A stretch of DNA of 64,000 nucleotides from Promethearchaeia archaeon (GTDB lineage Archaea; Asgardarchaeota; Lokiarchaeia; Sigyniarchaeales; SOKP01). Below the pieces are notes generated by a model. The model was not told the DNA's origin. It worked only from the letters and a program-made list of their open reading frames with translations, and searched no databases. How positions within the stretch are numbered: position 1 is the first letter of the stretch; each line of letters starts with the position of its first letter. The stretch covers positions 94,904 through 158,903 of the forward strand of contig JAHQWG010000025.1 in the NCBI GenBank assembly GCA_029856045.1, in the 5' to 3' direction. Made by a program: the position numbers and the translations under genes. Shown in pieces: positions 8,821 to 18,753 of this stretch.

Positions 8821-10417
8821 TATCTATTCCTCCTAAATATTTTTTTAATTCTTCTTTAGTAATTCTTTTTAATGGAAAACCAGCATAATAACCATTATCA
8901 CCTAATTTATCTAATTTTACAGTAGCACTCATGGGTAATAATGTGGAATATTCGCCAATCTCTGTTCCTGGGAAACCTCCACAGTAGACAGATAATACGG
9001 AATTATTACCAATTTTTACTCCGAAAAATGTTATATTTTCCTCTCCGAAAAAACCATCAACAAGATGATTGGTTAGATAACAAAATTGACCAAAATAACA
9101 ATTTTCCCCAGTATTTAAAAACTCCTTAGTAATAAATTGGTCTTCGAAAGTTGTTCTTTTTCCTATTTTATTAGCACCTATAAAATTTAACGCCAAATTA
9201 GTTAGCCAAGGAAATGGACTTTTTGAAAATGCTAATGTTGGATATTTTAATAGGAAGGAACGATGATGATAGAAATTTAATTCTCTTGACTCAAAATTCC
9301 TATCTAATACTCCTTGTCTTGAGGGAGAAAGTTTCTCACTCCACTTATATAATAATTTTGTGAATAATGCCACAAAAAATAGATGCAATAAATACAAGCC
9401 CATAAGAACAAGTGGCGTAATTAATAATAAAAATTGTGAGAATAAATTTGTAAAATTAATGCACCCAAAAGGTGTGCTAAAAAGATAAGGTATCAAAACT
9501 TCGTACAGAAAGATAAAAAATGGAATTGCAGGAATTAAAAATGACCCGCCAACATTTAAAATAATAACTGGAATGTAAATATGGAATTGTACTCTAACAT
9601 GGGGTTTATCTTCTTTCTTTAAATTATTGGTTTGTTGTCGAATATTTGATTTATCATAAATTGATGTTTCTACATGAACATTTTGATATATCTCTTTACT
9701 ATCGCTTTTTTCAAATAATATTACCTTAAGATTATCAATTTTTTCATTAACGTTATAATCCCCAATTTTTATTGCTGGAGTTCCTTTATAAACACAGCCA
9801 GATTCTAAGACTTGATTTATATGGGTTGAAGATACCGCATTTAAAATGGTACCCTTACCAAATTTTGTTCCAGGCGCAACCAAGGAATGAGCACCAATTA
9901 TTGAATCATCTTCAATGATTGTTTTTTGAATAATCAAATAATTATCAATAATTATCGCACCCATTACGACACTTCCTACACCAACAATCACATTTTTCCC
10001 AAATTCAATGAATTCGCAATCAATCCATCCTTCAAACATGTAGTTACCTGAATTTGTTTTTACACCAAACACTTTAAATAAAAGGTTATCCAAATATGGC
10101 ATAGGAAAGTTATGAGTTATCCAAACAGGCCATTTTTTAATAAGCCCTCTTAGACACCAATAGATATAATCTTTATCATCTTTACTTCTTTTAAACACAC
10201 CTTCTTTTGGCTTGTGAATTAAATTAACAACTAAAAGAAATATTTTTGCGATAAATATTGATGAGAAAACTATAATTAAATAACAAAATAAGAGTTCTAA
10301 TGGAAAGAGAAGGTAAAAAATAATAGTTATGGGATTTGCAAAATTACTCAAAAAAATCCAAAAACTAATTAAAGCCGGGTAAAAGCTTAGAGTTATAATA
10401 CTTAAATGAATTAGCAC
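8810..10417 (-). CDS. Membrane protein with two TM/left-handed beta-helix modules (acyltransferase-like)
   Basis: Two successive TM + hexapeptide modules (FGKNVIVGVGSVVMGAIIIDNYLIIQ...; TGENCYFGQFCYLTNHLVDG...). Overlaps the downstream paralogue by 11 nt. Confidence 0.72.
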   Translation of the reverse strand: MLIHLSIITLSFYPALISFWIFLSNFANPITIIFYLLFPLELLFCYLIIVFSSIFIAKIFLLVVNLIHKPKEGVFKRSKDDKDYIYWCLRGLIKKWPVWITHNFPMPYLDNLLFKVFGVKTNSGNYMFEGWIDCEFIEFGKNVIVGVGSVVMGAIIIDNYLIIQKTIIEDDSIIGAHSLVAPGTKFGKGTILNAVSSTHINQVLESGCVYKGTPAIKIGDYNVNEKIDNLKVILFEKSDSKEIYQNVHVETSIYDKSNIRQQTNNLKKEDKPHVRVQFHIYIPVIILNVGGSFLIPAIPFFIFLYEVLIPYLFSTPFGCINFTNLFSQFLLLITPLVLMGLYLLHLFFVALFTKLLYKWSEKLSPSRQGVLDRNFESRELNFYHHRSFLLKYPTLAFSKSPFPWLTNLALNFIGANKIGKRTTFEDQFITKEFLNTGENCYFGQFCYLTNHLVDGFFGEENITFFGVKIGNNSVLSVYCGGFPGTEIGEYSTLLPMSATVKLDKLGDNGYYAGFPLKRITKEELKKYLGGIDIGD

Positions 10418-10617
10418 AAATCTTTTCTTATATGGTAAAATATTTGAAGTAAATGGTCCAACTCTTAGTGAAGCCGGGATTGAGATTTATTTTTCACTTC
10501 TTCTTATTTGCAAAATTATTGGATAAATTATATAATCATTATAATATGTTTAAAATTTATTAATCTTCCTTAAATTCATATTTGAATTGAATAAAACGCT
10601 ATAATGGTTAGAAATTA

Positions 10618-12162
10618 TTAAAGATCTATGCAATTAAAGCATAAATCCATAGAATGAACGATTAAAGGAAAATCCTTTAGATCACAATTAGGCAAAATAA
10701 AATTTTTTAAAGCAAAAAAATTATTCATAGAGGGAGTTTGTATAGAAACACTTCCTAAATTATCCTTTCCTGGACGATCTGAAGTCTTTAAGATATAGAC
10801 CAATTCTCCTTGAGGAGCTTCTACAACAGAAATTCCAATTTCATCAGCATATAATTTGATATTTGCCAGATCAATAACCTCAATTTTTTCAGTATTATTT
10901 TTTAGATAATCTATAGCCCCTTTAATAATAGAAACAGAATTTTTTAATTCCCATAACCTAACCTGAATGCGAGAATAAGCATCTCCTCCATTAAATGTTA
11001 CAACTTCCCATTTGCCGATTATATCTTCATCTAGATAGGAATTATATGGAGAGAAATAGCGAACATCGTAGATCTGACCCGCTGCTCGAATATTTGGTCC
11101 AATAATTCCTGATTCTGGAACATTCTCTTCTATTAATGTACCTAAATCCTTAAATCGTTTTTTAAGATTAGAATTATAGATTCTGTTATGCAAAATTTCA
11201 AATAATGATGAGTCAATTTCCTCGATAGCTTCTCGCAAATCCTCTAATGAATGCCAGGATATATCTTTCACATATCCTATATAATTTAATTCTTCAAAAT
11301 ATCTTGTGCCTAATTCTTTTTCTAAAAAACTAAGAAAATCCAGAACTTTATTAAGAAGATTATGATATTCCTTAAAATTATAGGTTAAATACATTAAATT
11401 TACAAACCAAAATATGTGATTTATTATTCTCTCTATTTCACAATAAATGGTTCGAATCATTTTAACCCGATTTGATACTGAAACATTAATTATCGATTCC
11501 ATTGCTAAAGAATAAGCTAAACTGTGATGGAATGAGCTAGTTGAGCATATTTTTTCTATAAGTTGTAGATTTTCTTTACCCCAATTCTTATATTTCAACA
11601 ATGGGATAATTCCTCTATATAGCCAACCTGTTTTAAAATTTACAGACTTTATAATATTTTTGTCTAAATTAAAATAAAAATAGTTATCTGTAAGGTGAAT
11701 TCTATTAAAAACACCTTGAGAAAGAATATTTTTTGCAGAATGTGCTGGGAATAATTTAATTGGAAGATTAGGCAAAATTTCTTCAAGTTCTTCTTTAAAA
11801 TATAAAAATTTGATCCCATATCTTTTAGATATTTCATCTTCATAACTTTCTACCTGAGGATAAGCAACCCTCACTGAGTCAATTTCGTTGGAATCTTTAT
11901 CCACTTCAGTAAATACAAAGAGATATTGATTATCTGGAATATATTCGTTAAAATATTCATAAATTACTTCATATTTATTTTTAAAATCATTTATTAGTAT
12001 ATTTTTTAAATTAACCGATTTTTCACCGAAAAAAAATGCAATATCTCTAACACGGGATTTATTAATATAAAAAACATTTTCAAAATTACGAGTAGGTTGG
12101 TCTTTTAACTCATTCCCAAGATAATTTTTAAATTCTTTTAATAAATTAGTGTAAATTTGCAT
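10618..12162 (-). CDS. NuoCD / group-4 NiFe-hydrogenase large-subunit-like protein with partly lost metal ligands
   Basis: NuoC-like VAYPQVESYEDEISKRYGIKFLYF; NuoD/HycE-like GIIPLLKYKNW...LIEKICSTSSFHHSLAYSLAMESI and C-terminal FPLIVHSMDLCFNCIDL. Confidence 0.72.
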   Translation of the reverse strand: MQIYTNLLKEFKNYLGNELKDQPTRNFENVFYINKSRVRDIAFFFGEKSVNLKNILINDFKNKYEVIYEYFNEYIPDNQYLFVFTEVDKDSNEIDSVRVAYPQVESYEDEISKRYGIKFLYFKEELEEILPNLPIKLFPAHSAKNILSQGVFNRIHLTDNYFYFNLDKNIIKSVNFKTGWLYRGIIPLLKYKNWGKENLQLIEKICSTSSFHHSLAYSLAMESIINVSVSNRVKMIRTIYCEIERIINHIFWFVNLMYLTYNFKEYHNLLNKVLDFLSFLEKELGTRYFEELNYIGYVKDISWHSLEDLREAIEEIDSSLFEILHNRIYNSNLKKRFKDLGTLIEENVPESGIIGPNIRAAGQIYDVRYFSPYNSYLDEDIIGKWEVVTFNGGDAYSRIQVRLWELKNSVSIIKGAIDYLKNNTEKIEVIDLANIKLYADEIGISVVEAPQGELVYILKTSDRPGKDNLGSVSIQTPSMNNFFALKNFILPNCDLKDFPLIVHSMDLCFNCIDL

Positions 12163-12451
12163 TATTTTCTAATAACTATTTATTTTTCCATATTTAAATA
12201 GTTTTGAATGATTTTTATTTTCTAAGGGAATATTAGAATTTTTGAAATTTAGTAATACTCATCCCTCTCAATAAAGTAGGAAAAAAAGTGAAAAAAAATT
12301 GAATTTCATATTTTTTAAAAAATTTATCGGCACTGCTCGTGGTGATTTCGGTCTTTTTTAAATTTTCTCGTTAAGACCACAGCAATTGCTGAAGCTGAGA
12401 TTAAAAGAATTAAAAGATCATCATAATTAATAATTGGACTGGGGCATTGAT

Positions 12452-13774
12452 TTAAATCAATATAAAGTCAAGGAATCTTATTAAATAGAAAAGGATAAGA
12501 GAAATTATTATGAAACCAACAGATAAATAAATTGCCTTTTTTACGAGTATGGAGTATGGAATGGGTTTTTCCTCGTACAAACCTAATAATTTGAAAATTT
12601 GCACAATATCGATAAACCCAATATCATTCACGGAATTTTGCTTTGACATGAAAGTTTCTGATTTATTAAAAAGTGCTAAGATCTCAGTTCTTGATATTCG
12701 GGGTTTTGCCTCCTTTATTAGGGCAATTATCCCTGCGCATAATGTTGCCGAAATTGAAGTTCCTGATATCTCATAAGTATCAATTCCTTTAACTGGAACT
12801 GTAATTTTCGAGCTGGGAAAATATACTTCTGGTTTATAATTATTCATATCAATTAAATCCTTTCCGCTGAAGTAGGTGATTTTCCCTTCTTTAGATATTG
12901 CACCTACAGTAATAACACTCTTTGAGGCTCCAGGGCTCCCTATTGTATTTGATTCAGGTCCAAAATTACCCGCAGAAGCAATGATGATAATGTTCAAATT
13001 ATTAAATAAAATATCACAAGATTTGGATAAAATATCATTTCCATTAGATGATGGATTTAAAGTGGAACTGCATATTAGAAGGATATCGAATTTAATATCA
13101 TTTTCCAAGATATGATCAAATGCTTTTAAAAAATCAGAGAAATAAGCAACTCCCGCATTGTTAAATATTTTAAAATCAATTATTTTGATATCGGGGCATA
13201 ATCCAATAAATCCTTCACCAAATTCACTTGATTTATTCTTTAAAATATGTGTTAATAACGTTGCATGGAAATTTTCATCGGATGTTTCTTCATTAGTGAA
13301 ATTAATTTGATCAATTGAAGAATAATCAAGGGATTCGAAATTTTTACCTATTCCTGAATCTAAAAGTGCAATTGAAACATTTTTCCCAGTGAAAGGGAGC
13401 AAGGAATTTTTAAATCTCTTAATATTTAATAATTCAGAGACTTTATTCATTGATTGATAAAGTCGTTGATTTTCTTCTATACATTCTATAAGCTCATCTT
13501 CCGATAAATCAAAAATTATTTTCGGGTCAATTTCCATTAATAATGAGGGGATTATTTTAAAAGTTGATATAATTTCCAGATTTTTATGATTCTGAATGAA
13601 TTTTTTTCGATCAGAATCATTTTTAAAGGAGATTATTGTTTTAATTTTAGATTCTCTAGATAATATCAACTGATCTAATGTACTTTTCCCAATTTTTTCT
13701 TCGATTTCCTTAGAAATTGTTGGTTTGAGTTTTATTTTTTCAAGAAAAGAAGGATGTATTTTGTCAACATTCAT
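12452..13774 (-). CDS. Subtilisin-family (S8) serine protease with C-terminal TM helix
   Basis: Asp ALLDSGIG, His NFHATLLTHI, Asn ASAGNFGP, Ser GTSISATLCAG; hydrophobic C-terminus AIYLSVGFIIISLILFYLI. Confidence 0.92.
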   Translation of the reverse strand: MNVDKIHPSFLEKIKLKPTISKEIEEKIGKSTLDQLILSRESKIKTIISFKNDSDRKKFIQNHKNLEIISTFKIIPSLLMEIDPKIIFDLSEDELIECIEENQRLYQSMNKVSELLNIKRFKNSLLPFTGKNVSIALLDSGIGKNFESLDYSSIDQINFTNEETSDENFHATLLTHILKNKSSEFGEGFIGLCPDIKIIDFKIFNNAGVAYFSDFLKAFDHILENDIKFDILLICSSTLNPSSNGNDILSKSCDILFNNLNIIIIASAGNFGPESNTIGSPGASKSVITVGAISKEGKITYFSGKDLIDMNNYKPEVYFPSSKITVPVKGIDTYEISGTSISATLCAGIIALIKEAKPRISRTEILALFNKSETFMSKQNSVNDIGFIDIVQIFKLLGLYEEKPIPYSILVKKAIYLSVGFIIISLILFYLIRFLDFILI

Positions 13775-13794
13775 TTTTAAACATACAGAAGGTT

Positions 13795-14610
13795 TTAAAT
13801 TTTAAATTTGAGTTCTTTAATAATTTCTTCCACAGTATAATTGTGATGCACTATTAGAGAGATTGCGTTTACCATTTTGGTTGGATCCTCTGCTTGAAAT
13901 ACATTTCGACCCATTGCTACTCCAGATCCTCCAGCCTGAATGGATTCATATATCATATAAAATACATCAATTTCTGTATTCATTTTAGGTCCTCCTGCAA
14001 TAATTACCGGAACTGGGCAACCCTTAACAATTTCATGAAATGAATCAATATCACCAGTATAATTTGTTTTCACAATATCCGCACCGAGTTCACCACCTAC
14101 TCTAACAGCAATATTTACCACTTCGGGATTATGCTCATCTGTGATTTTCTTACCTCTTGAATACATCATAGCAAGTAAAGGCATACCCCACTCTCTTGCA
14201 CTCTCAATAGCTTTATGAGCGTCTTGAAGCATTTCAGGTTCATCATTTGCTCCAATATTAATGTGAATTGATACGCCATCAGCTCCCATTTTTAAAGCTC
14301 TTTCTACGCTACTCACTAACACTTTTCTATTTGGATCAGGAGATAAACTGGTACCTCCGCTTAAATGAATTATAAGTCCAATATCTATTCCAGATTGTCT
14401 ATGTCCAGCACCAACCATTCCAGTATGCTCAATAACTGCATTTGCTCCACCAATAGCAACACTATCAACCATAGCTGCCATATCTTCAAGACCTTTTATG
14501 GTTCCTTCAGACATTCCATGGTCCATTGGGATAATAATAGTTCTTTTTGTTTTTCTATCAAAAATTCTTTCGAATCTAATTTTTTTACCGATATCCATAA
14601 TTTTTTCCAA
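13795..14610 (-). CDS. DhnA-type class I aldolase: fructose-bisphosphate aldolase / 2-amino-3,7-dideoxy-D-threo-hept-6-ulosonate synthase family
   Basis: [44 protein letters not shown] (Schiff-base Lys), [25 protein letters not shown]. Confidence 0.9.
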   Translation of the reverse strand: MEKIMDIGKKIRFERIFDRKTKRTIIIPMDHGMSEGTIKGLEDMAAMVDSVAIGGANAVIEHTGMVGAGHRQSGIDIGLIIHLSGGTSLSPDPNRKVLVSSVERALKMGADGVSIHINIGANDEPEMLQDAHKAIESAREWGMPLLAMMYSRGKKITDEHNPEVVNIAVRVGGELGADIVKTNYTGDIDSFHEIVKGCPVPVIIAGGPKMNTEIDVFYMIYESIQAGGSGVAMGRNVFQAEDPTKMVNAISLIVHHNYTVEEIIKELKFKI

Positions 14611-14683
14611 ATTTTTATTTAAATAATGAATTTATTAGTATAAAAAATAATACATCTATAAATTTAAATGAAATTTATAATTT

Positions 14684-16246
14684 TTACCATGGAACTCTTA
14701 TATAAGTATTTCGCGGAATATTAGATTTATTAGGATAATCTAGATTATGATGAATCCCTCTACTTTCTTTACGAGAAATGGCACTAACGATAATTATCTT
14801 TGCGACTGTTGCCAAATTTCTCAGTTCCACGAGATCACTTGAAATTTTGAAATCCCAATAATATTGATTTATTTCATCCAAGAGCACATTAATTCTTTTT
14901 TTAGCTCGTTGTAATCTTTTATCTGTTCTTACAATACCAACATAATTCCACATAAATCTTCTAATTTCATCCCAATTTTGTGAAATGACTACGGCTTCCG
15001 TCGAATCAACTGCATTTCCAGATTCCCATTGAGGAAAACTCTCATTTTTTACAGAATTCATTTTATCCTTTAAAAATTCAGAACAATTATGTGCAAAAGT
15101 CAAACTTTCTAAAATAGAATTACTTGCCAGCCTATTAGCTCCATGTAAACCGGTGTATGATACTTCTCCTATTGCGAACAAGTTTTTAATATCACTTTGT
15201 CCGTTGAGGTCTACCTTTACACCTCCACAACAATAATGAGCAGCTGGAACAACTGGAATTGGTTCTTTTGTTATATCAATATCAAACTTTAAACATTGCT
15301 CATAAACTCCCGGAAAATGTTCTTTTATGAATCCTGGTTCTTTTACTGATGCAATATCCAAATATACATAATCATCACCAGATTTTTTTAATTCTGCATC
15401 AATTGCTCTTGAGACAATATCTCTAGGTGCCAATTCTTTTAATTTATGATACCTTTCCATAAATGTTTTTCCACTTTTATCTTTTAATATTGCACCTTCT
15501 CCTCTCAATGCTTCAGTTATCAAAAATGATTTTGCAAAGGGATGATATAAACAAGTTGGGTGAAATTGAACGAACTCCATATTGGCAATTGTGGCTCCAA
15601 CTCGATATGCCATAGCCACTCCATCACCAGAAGCAACATCAGGATTCGAAGTATATACATATATTTTTCCAACACCACCAGTTGCTAAAATCGTAAATTT
15701 AGCAGAGATACTATAAATCTCACTATTTTTTTTGTCTAAAACATAAGCTCCTAAGCACACACGATCTTTTCCAAATAAATTTATTACAATATTGTGTTCC
15801 CTTATTTCAATATTATCTAATTCTTTTACTTTAGAAATCATTGCATTTTGAACAGCTTTACCAGTTAAATCATTTACATGAAATATTCTGCGTCTTGAAT
15901 GCCCACCTTCCTGACCTAGTTCATAAAAGCCATTTTTTTCCTTTGTAAAATCAATCCCCCAATTAATTAATTCTTGCAATCTTTCGGGAGCTTGAGTTAT
16001 TACATTTCTAACAACTGTTTTATCACATAAATCATCCCCAGCAATAATTGTATCATTTATATGAGACTCAAAACTATCATTTTTATCCCAAACACATGCG
16101 ATACCTCCTTGGGCATAGAAAGTGTTAGTTTCAGATATGCTTTCCTTTGATAATATTAAGACAGACCCAAATTTGGATAGTTTAATTGCACTTGCTAAAC
16201 CAGAAACTCCTGTTCCTATGATTAAAAAGTCAGTTTTCATATTCAA
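14684..16246 (-). CDS. nadB: L-aspartate oxidase
   Basis: FAD motif GTGVSGLASAI; YAQGGIACVW; MEFVQFHPTCLYHP; LRGEGAILKDKSGKTFMERYH; GLHGANRLASNSILESL. Confidence 0.93.
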   Translation of the reverse strand: MNMKTDFLIIGTGVSGLASAIKLSKFGSVLILSKESISETNTFYAQGGIACVWDKNDSFESHINDTIIAGDDLCDKTVVRNVITQAPERLQELINWGIDFTKEKNGFYELGQEGGHSRRRIFHVNDLTGKAVQNAMISKVKELDNIEIREHNIVINLFGKDRVCLGAYVLDKKNSEIYSISAKFTILATGGVGKIYVYTSNPDVASGDGVAMAYRVGATIANMEFVQFHPTCLYHPFAKSFLITEALRGEGAILKDKSGKTFMERYHKLKELAPRDIVSRAIDAELKKSGDDYVYLDIASVKEPGFIKEHFPGVYEQCLKFDIDITKEPIPVVPAAHYCCGGVKVDLNGQSDIKNLFAIGEVSYTGLHGANRLASNSILESLTFAHNCSEFLKDKMNSVKNESFPQWESGNAVDSTEAVVISQNWDEIRRFMWNYVGIVRTDKRLQRAKKRINVLLDEINQYYWDFKISSDLVELRNLATVAKIIIVSAISRKESRGIHHNLDYPNKSNIPRNTYIRVPW

Positions 16247-16479
16247 TGAATTATCCTCAGTTCAATAAACAAAAGAAATTATACGATTATTAAATACATC
16301 AATTTTTTCTAAAATAATATTTTAACTATTTAATAATTATTTGAATTAAAAAAGTTAATAGAAAAGACTTTCCAAATTATTAAATTAGAAAAAAATTTTT
16401 ATTTTTTAATCAAAGAAAACTTAAAAATTTTGAATCTTGTTATTTTAATATGTGTTTTAAAACTATTTGGTGAATTTTA

Positions 16480-16977
16480 ATAAAAAAAATTAAAAAAGTG
16501 TTATTTTTATGTTATGGAAACACATGCCGATCACCAGCAGCAGAATATTTAGCTAAAAATTTAGCGGAAAATAAATATGAAAAGGATTTGTTTGATGTGG
16601 AATTTGTATCTGCTGGTCTTACTAAAACTTTTGGATATGCTCAACCAGAAACAGTCAGATTTGCTAAATCTAGAGGGATAAATATGTCAAACTTCATACC
16701 GCAATTAATCGATTATTATCTTCTAGAATTAAATGATTTAATTTTAACTATGGAGCAAAAACAAGTGAATAAAATCCTTCAACATTTTCCAAAAATTCCA
16801 AATCTAAAAGCGAAAGTTTTTACTCTAAAGGGATTTGCAGGTGAAACTAAAGATGTTGATATCCCTGATCCTTATATGACAACTACCGAGTATTATAATA
16901 AGACCTTAGAGGAAATTGAGAAATTTGTAGAATTAAGTTTAAAAAAAATTATTGAATTGAATAAAAATTACACTTAA
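16480..16977 (+). CDS. Low-molecular-weight protein tyrosine phosphatase / arsenate reductase-like protein (probable AUA start)
   Basis: LFLCYGNTCRSPAAEYLA P-loop and DIPDPY. In-frame upstream ATA at 16480 gives (M)KKIKKVLFLCYGNTCRSP, preceded by GGTGA + 6 nt. Confidence 0.88.
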   Translation: MKKIKKVLFLCYGNTCRSPAAEYLAKNLAENKYEKDLFDVEFVSAGLTKTFGYAQPETVRFAKSRGINMSNFIPQLIDYYLLELNDLILTMEQKQVNKILQHFPKIPNLKAKVFTLKGFAGETKDVDIPDPYMTTTEYYNKTLEEIEKFVELSLKKIIELNKNYT

Positions 16978-17120
16978 ATGATTAATTTCTTTTTTTAAAC
17001 AAATCCAATTATATCTTTTTTTTAAAAATTTATTTCAAAACTTTTAAATAGTTCCTTTATTCTTATTGTTTTGAATATTCTTTTAAGAATATCGTAAATT
17101 GAGAGTTTAAAGTGATTATT

Positions 17121-17891
17121 ATGGAATTAGATATATGGATGGTTTTATGGCCTATAGTTATAGTTATTGCTGTAATTATTGGAATCTGGTTTTTAGCGGG
17201 GATTAAAGTAATATTGGAATATGAGCGGTTAGTTATATTTCGTTTAGGAAAATACAAACGAACTATTGGTCCAGGAGTAGTATATGTTTTACCAATCGTT
17301 GAATCTTCAAGAAAGGTTGATTTGAGGATTGTAACTCAAGATATTCCTAGACAGGAAATTATAACAAGAGATAATATTCCCGTTTTAGCTAATACTGTTG
17401 TTTATTTTAAAGTGGAAAGACCAGAGGATGCGGTAATAAAGATTGAGAATTATACCTATGCTGTGCGGCAATACACACAGGCTGCTCTCAGAGATGTCGT
17501 TGGTAATATGGAATTAGATGGTGTATTAACGGAACGAGATAAGGTTGCACTTGATATTAGAGAGATTGTTGATTCGGAAACAAATGAATGGGGGATTGAT
17601 ATCAAAAGTATTAAAATACAGGAGATAGAATTACCAGCAGAGATGAAACGAGCCATGGCTAAACAAGCAGAAGCTGAACGTGATAAACGTGCAGTAATTA
17701 TTACTTCAGAAGGAGAACTTATGGCTGCAGAAAATTTGCAAAAAGCTGCTGCGCTTATGGCATCTGAACCGGGTGCTCTACAACTTAGGACGTTACAAAC
17801 TATTAGGGATATTTCTCAAGACCCATCTGAAAAAATTGTTATTTTTATGCCAAGTGGTATTGAAAAGCTAATCCGGAAATTTACAGATTGA
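17121..17891 (+). CDS. SPFH/band-7 stomatin-like membrane protein (slipin)
   Basis: N-terminal TM then LEYERLVIFRLGKYKRTIGPGVVYVLPIVE, DIPRQEIITRDNIPV, EMKRAMAKQAEAERDKRA. ATG 17121 follows AGTGA at 5 nt, so it is preferred to GTG 17112. Confidence 0.95.
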   Translation: MELDIWMVLWPIVIVIAVIIGIWFLAGIKVILEYERLVIFRLGKYKRTIGPGVVYVLPIVESSRKVDLRIVTQDIPRQEIITRDNIPVLANTVVYFKVERPEDAVIKIENYTYAVRQYTQAALRDVVGNMELDGVLTERDKVALDIREIVDSETNEWGIDIKSIKIQEIELPAEMKRAMAKQAEAERDKRAVIITSEGELMAAENLQKAAALMASEPGALQLRTLQTIRDISQDPSEKIVIFMPSGIEKLIRKFTD

Positions 17892-17904
17892 GGGGGATTT
17901 TTCA

Positions 17905-18582
17905 CTGAGCAGAAGTTTGGTTCCTAATAGGAGATATATTCAAATAGCATTCAATCATACTACTTATGAAGTTTGGAGAATATTACCGCAAATACCTCAA
18001 GACCCAAGGATAATAATTGAAGCGGGAACACCATTTTGTAAACGAGAAGGAATGGATGGTGTTGGATTAATACGAAGTAAGTGGAGGGGAATTTTGGTAG
18101 CAGATTTAAAAGTAACTGATGGAGCAAGGGAAGAAGTTATGTTTGCTTATCAAGCTGGAGCCAATGCGGTAACTGCAGCAGGAACTGCCCCAACTGAAAC
18201 TTTGGATTTTTTCATGAAAATATGTGCCAAATATAATGTCTATTCAATGGTAGATATGTTAAACGTTGATAATCCTCTTAGAAAACTCCTACCTTTAAAA
18301 AACAAACCAGATTTTGTAGTTATCCATAAGGGACGAGACGAAGAAGTTAATCCAAGAAAGATAATTCGATATAAGGATATTAATAAAGTTTGTTCAAAAT
18401 TTGGCGTGTTCATATCAGTTGCCGGAGGTTTGGACCAAGACAGTGTCCGTACAGCCTATTTTAATGGTGCTGATGTTGCGATCCTAAATATTGTCGAACA
18501 AGATGATGAAAATAAGGGAATATTTGAAAACGCTAACTTTAGGGTATTGATTCCGAAGATATTAAACGAAATAGGAGCATAA
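17905..18582 (+). CDS. OMP-decarboxylase-superfamily protein, 3-hexulose-6-phosphate synthase-like
   Basis: LVADLKVTDGAREEV (DxKxxD), GANAVTAAGTAP, VIHKGRDEE, SVAGGLDQDSV. Start uncertain: CTG 17905 downstream of GAGGGGGA, or TTG 17917. Confidence 0.85.
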   Translation: MSRSLVPNRRYIQIAFNHTTYEVWRILPQIPQDPRIIIEAGTPFCKREGMDGVGLIRSKWRGILVADLKVTDGAREEVMFAYQAGANAVTAAGTAPTETLDFFMKICAKYNVYSMVDMLNVDNPLRKLLPLKNKPDFVVIHKGRDEEVNPRKIIRYKDINKVCSKFGVFISVAGGLDQDSVRTAYFNGADVAILNIVEQDDENKGIFENANFRVLIPKILNEIGA

Positions 18583-18753
18583 ATTTAATTAATATTATTT
18601 TTTCTCTTTTTTTTTATAAGTATTTTGAATTTAGATTAAGTTAAACTTATATATTCAATTCAATATTATTAATTCCAATTAAGAAATTTGAAATGATCTA
18701 AAATTTATAAAATAAAACATCAATGAGTGGTCTATTAGGATCACTCAAAAAAA

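Noticed and set aside
17063-17257. Minus-strand 64-aa ORF near the stomatin gene start
   Set aside because: Antisense to the stomatin TM helix; no independent support.
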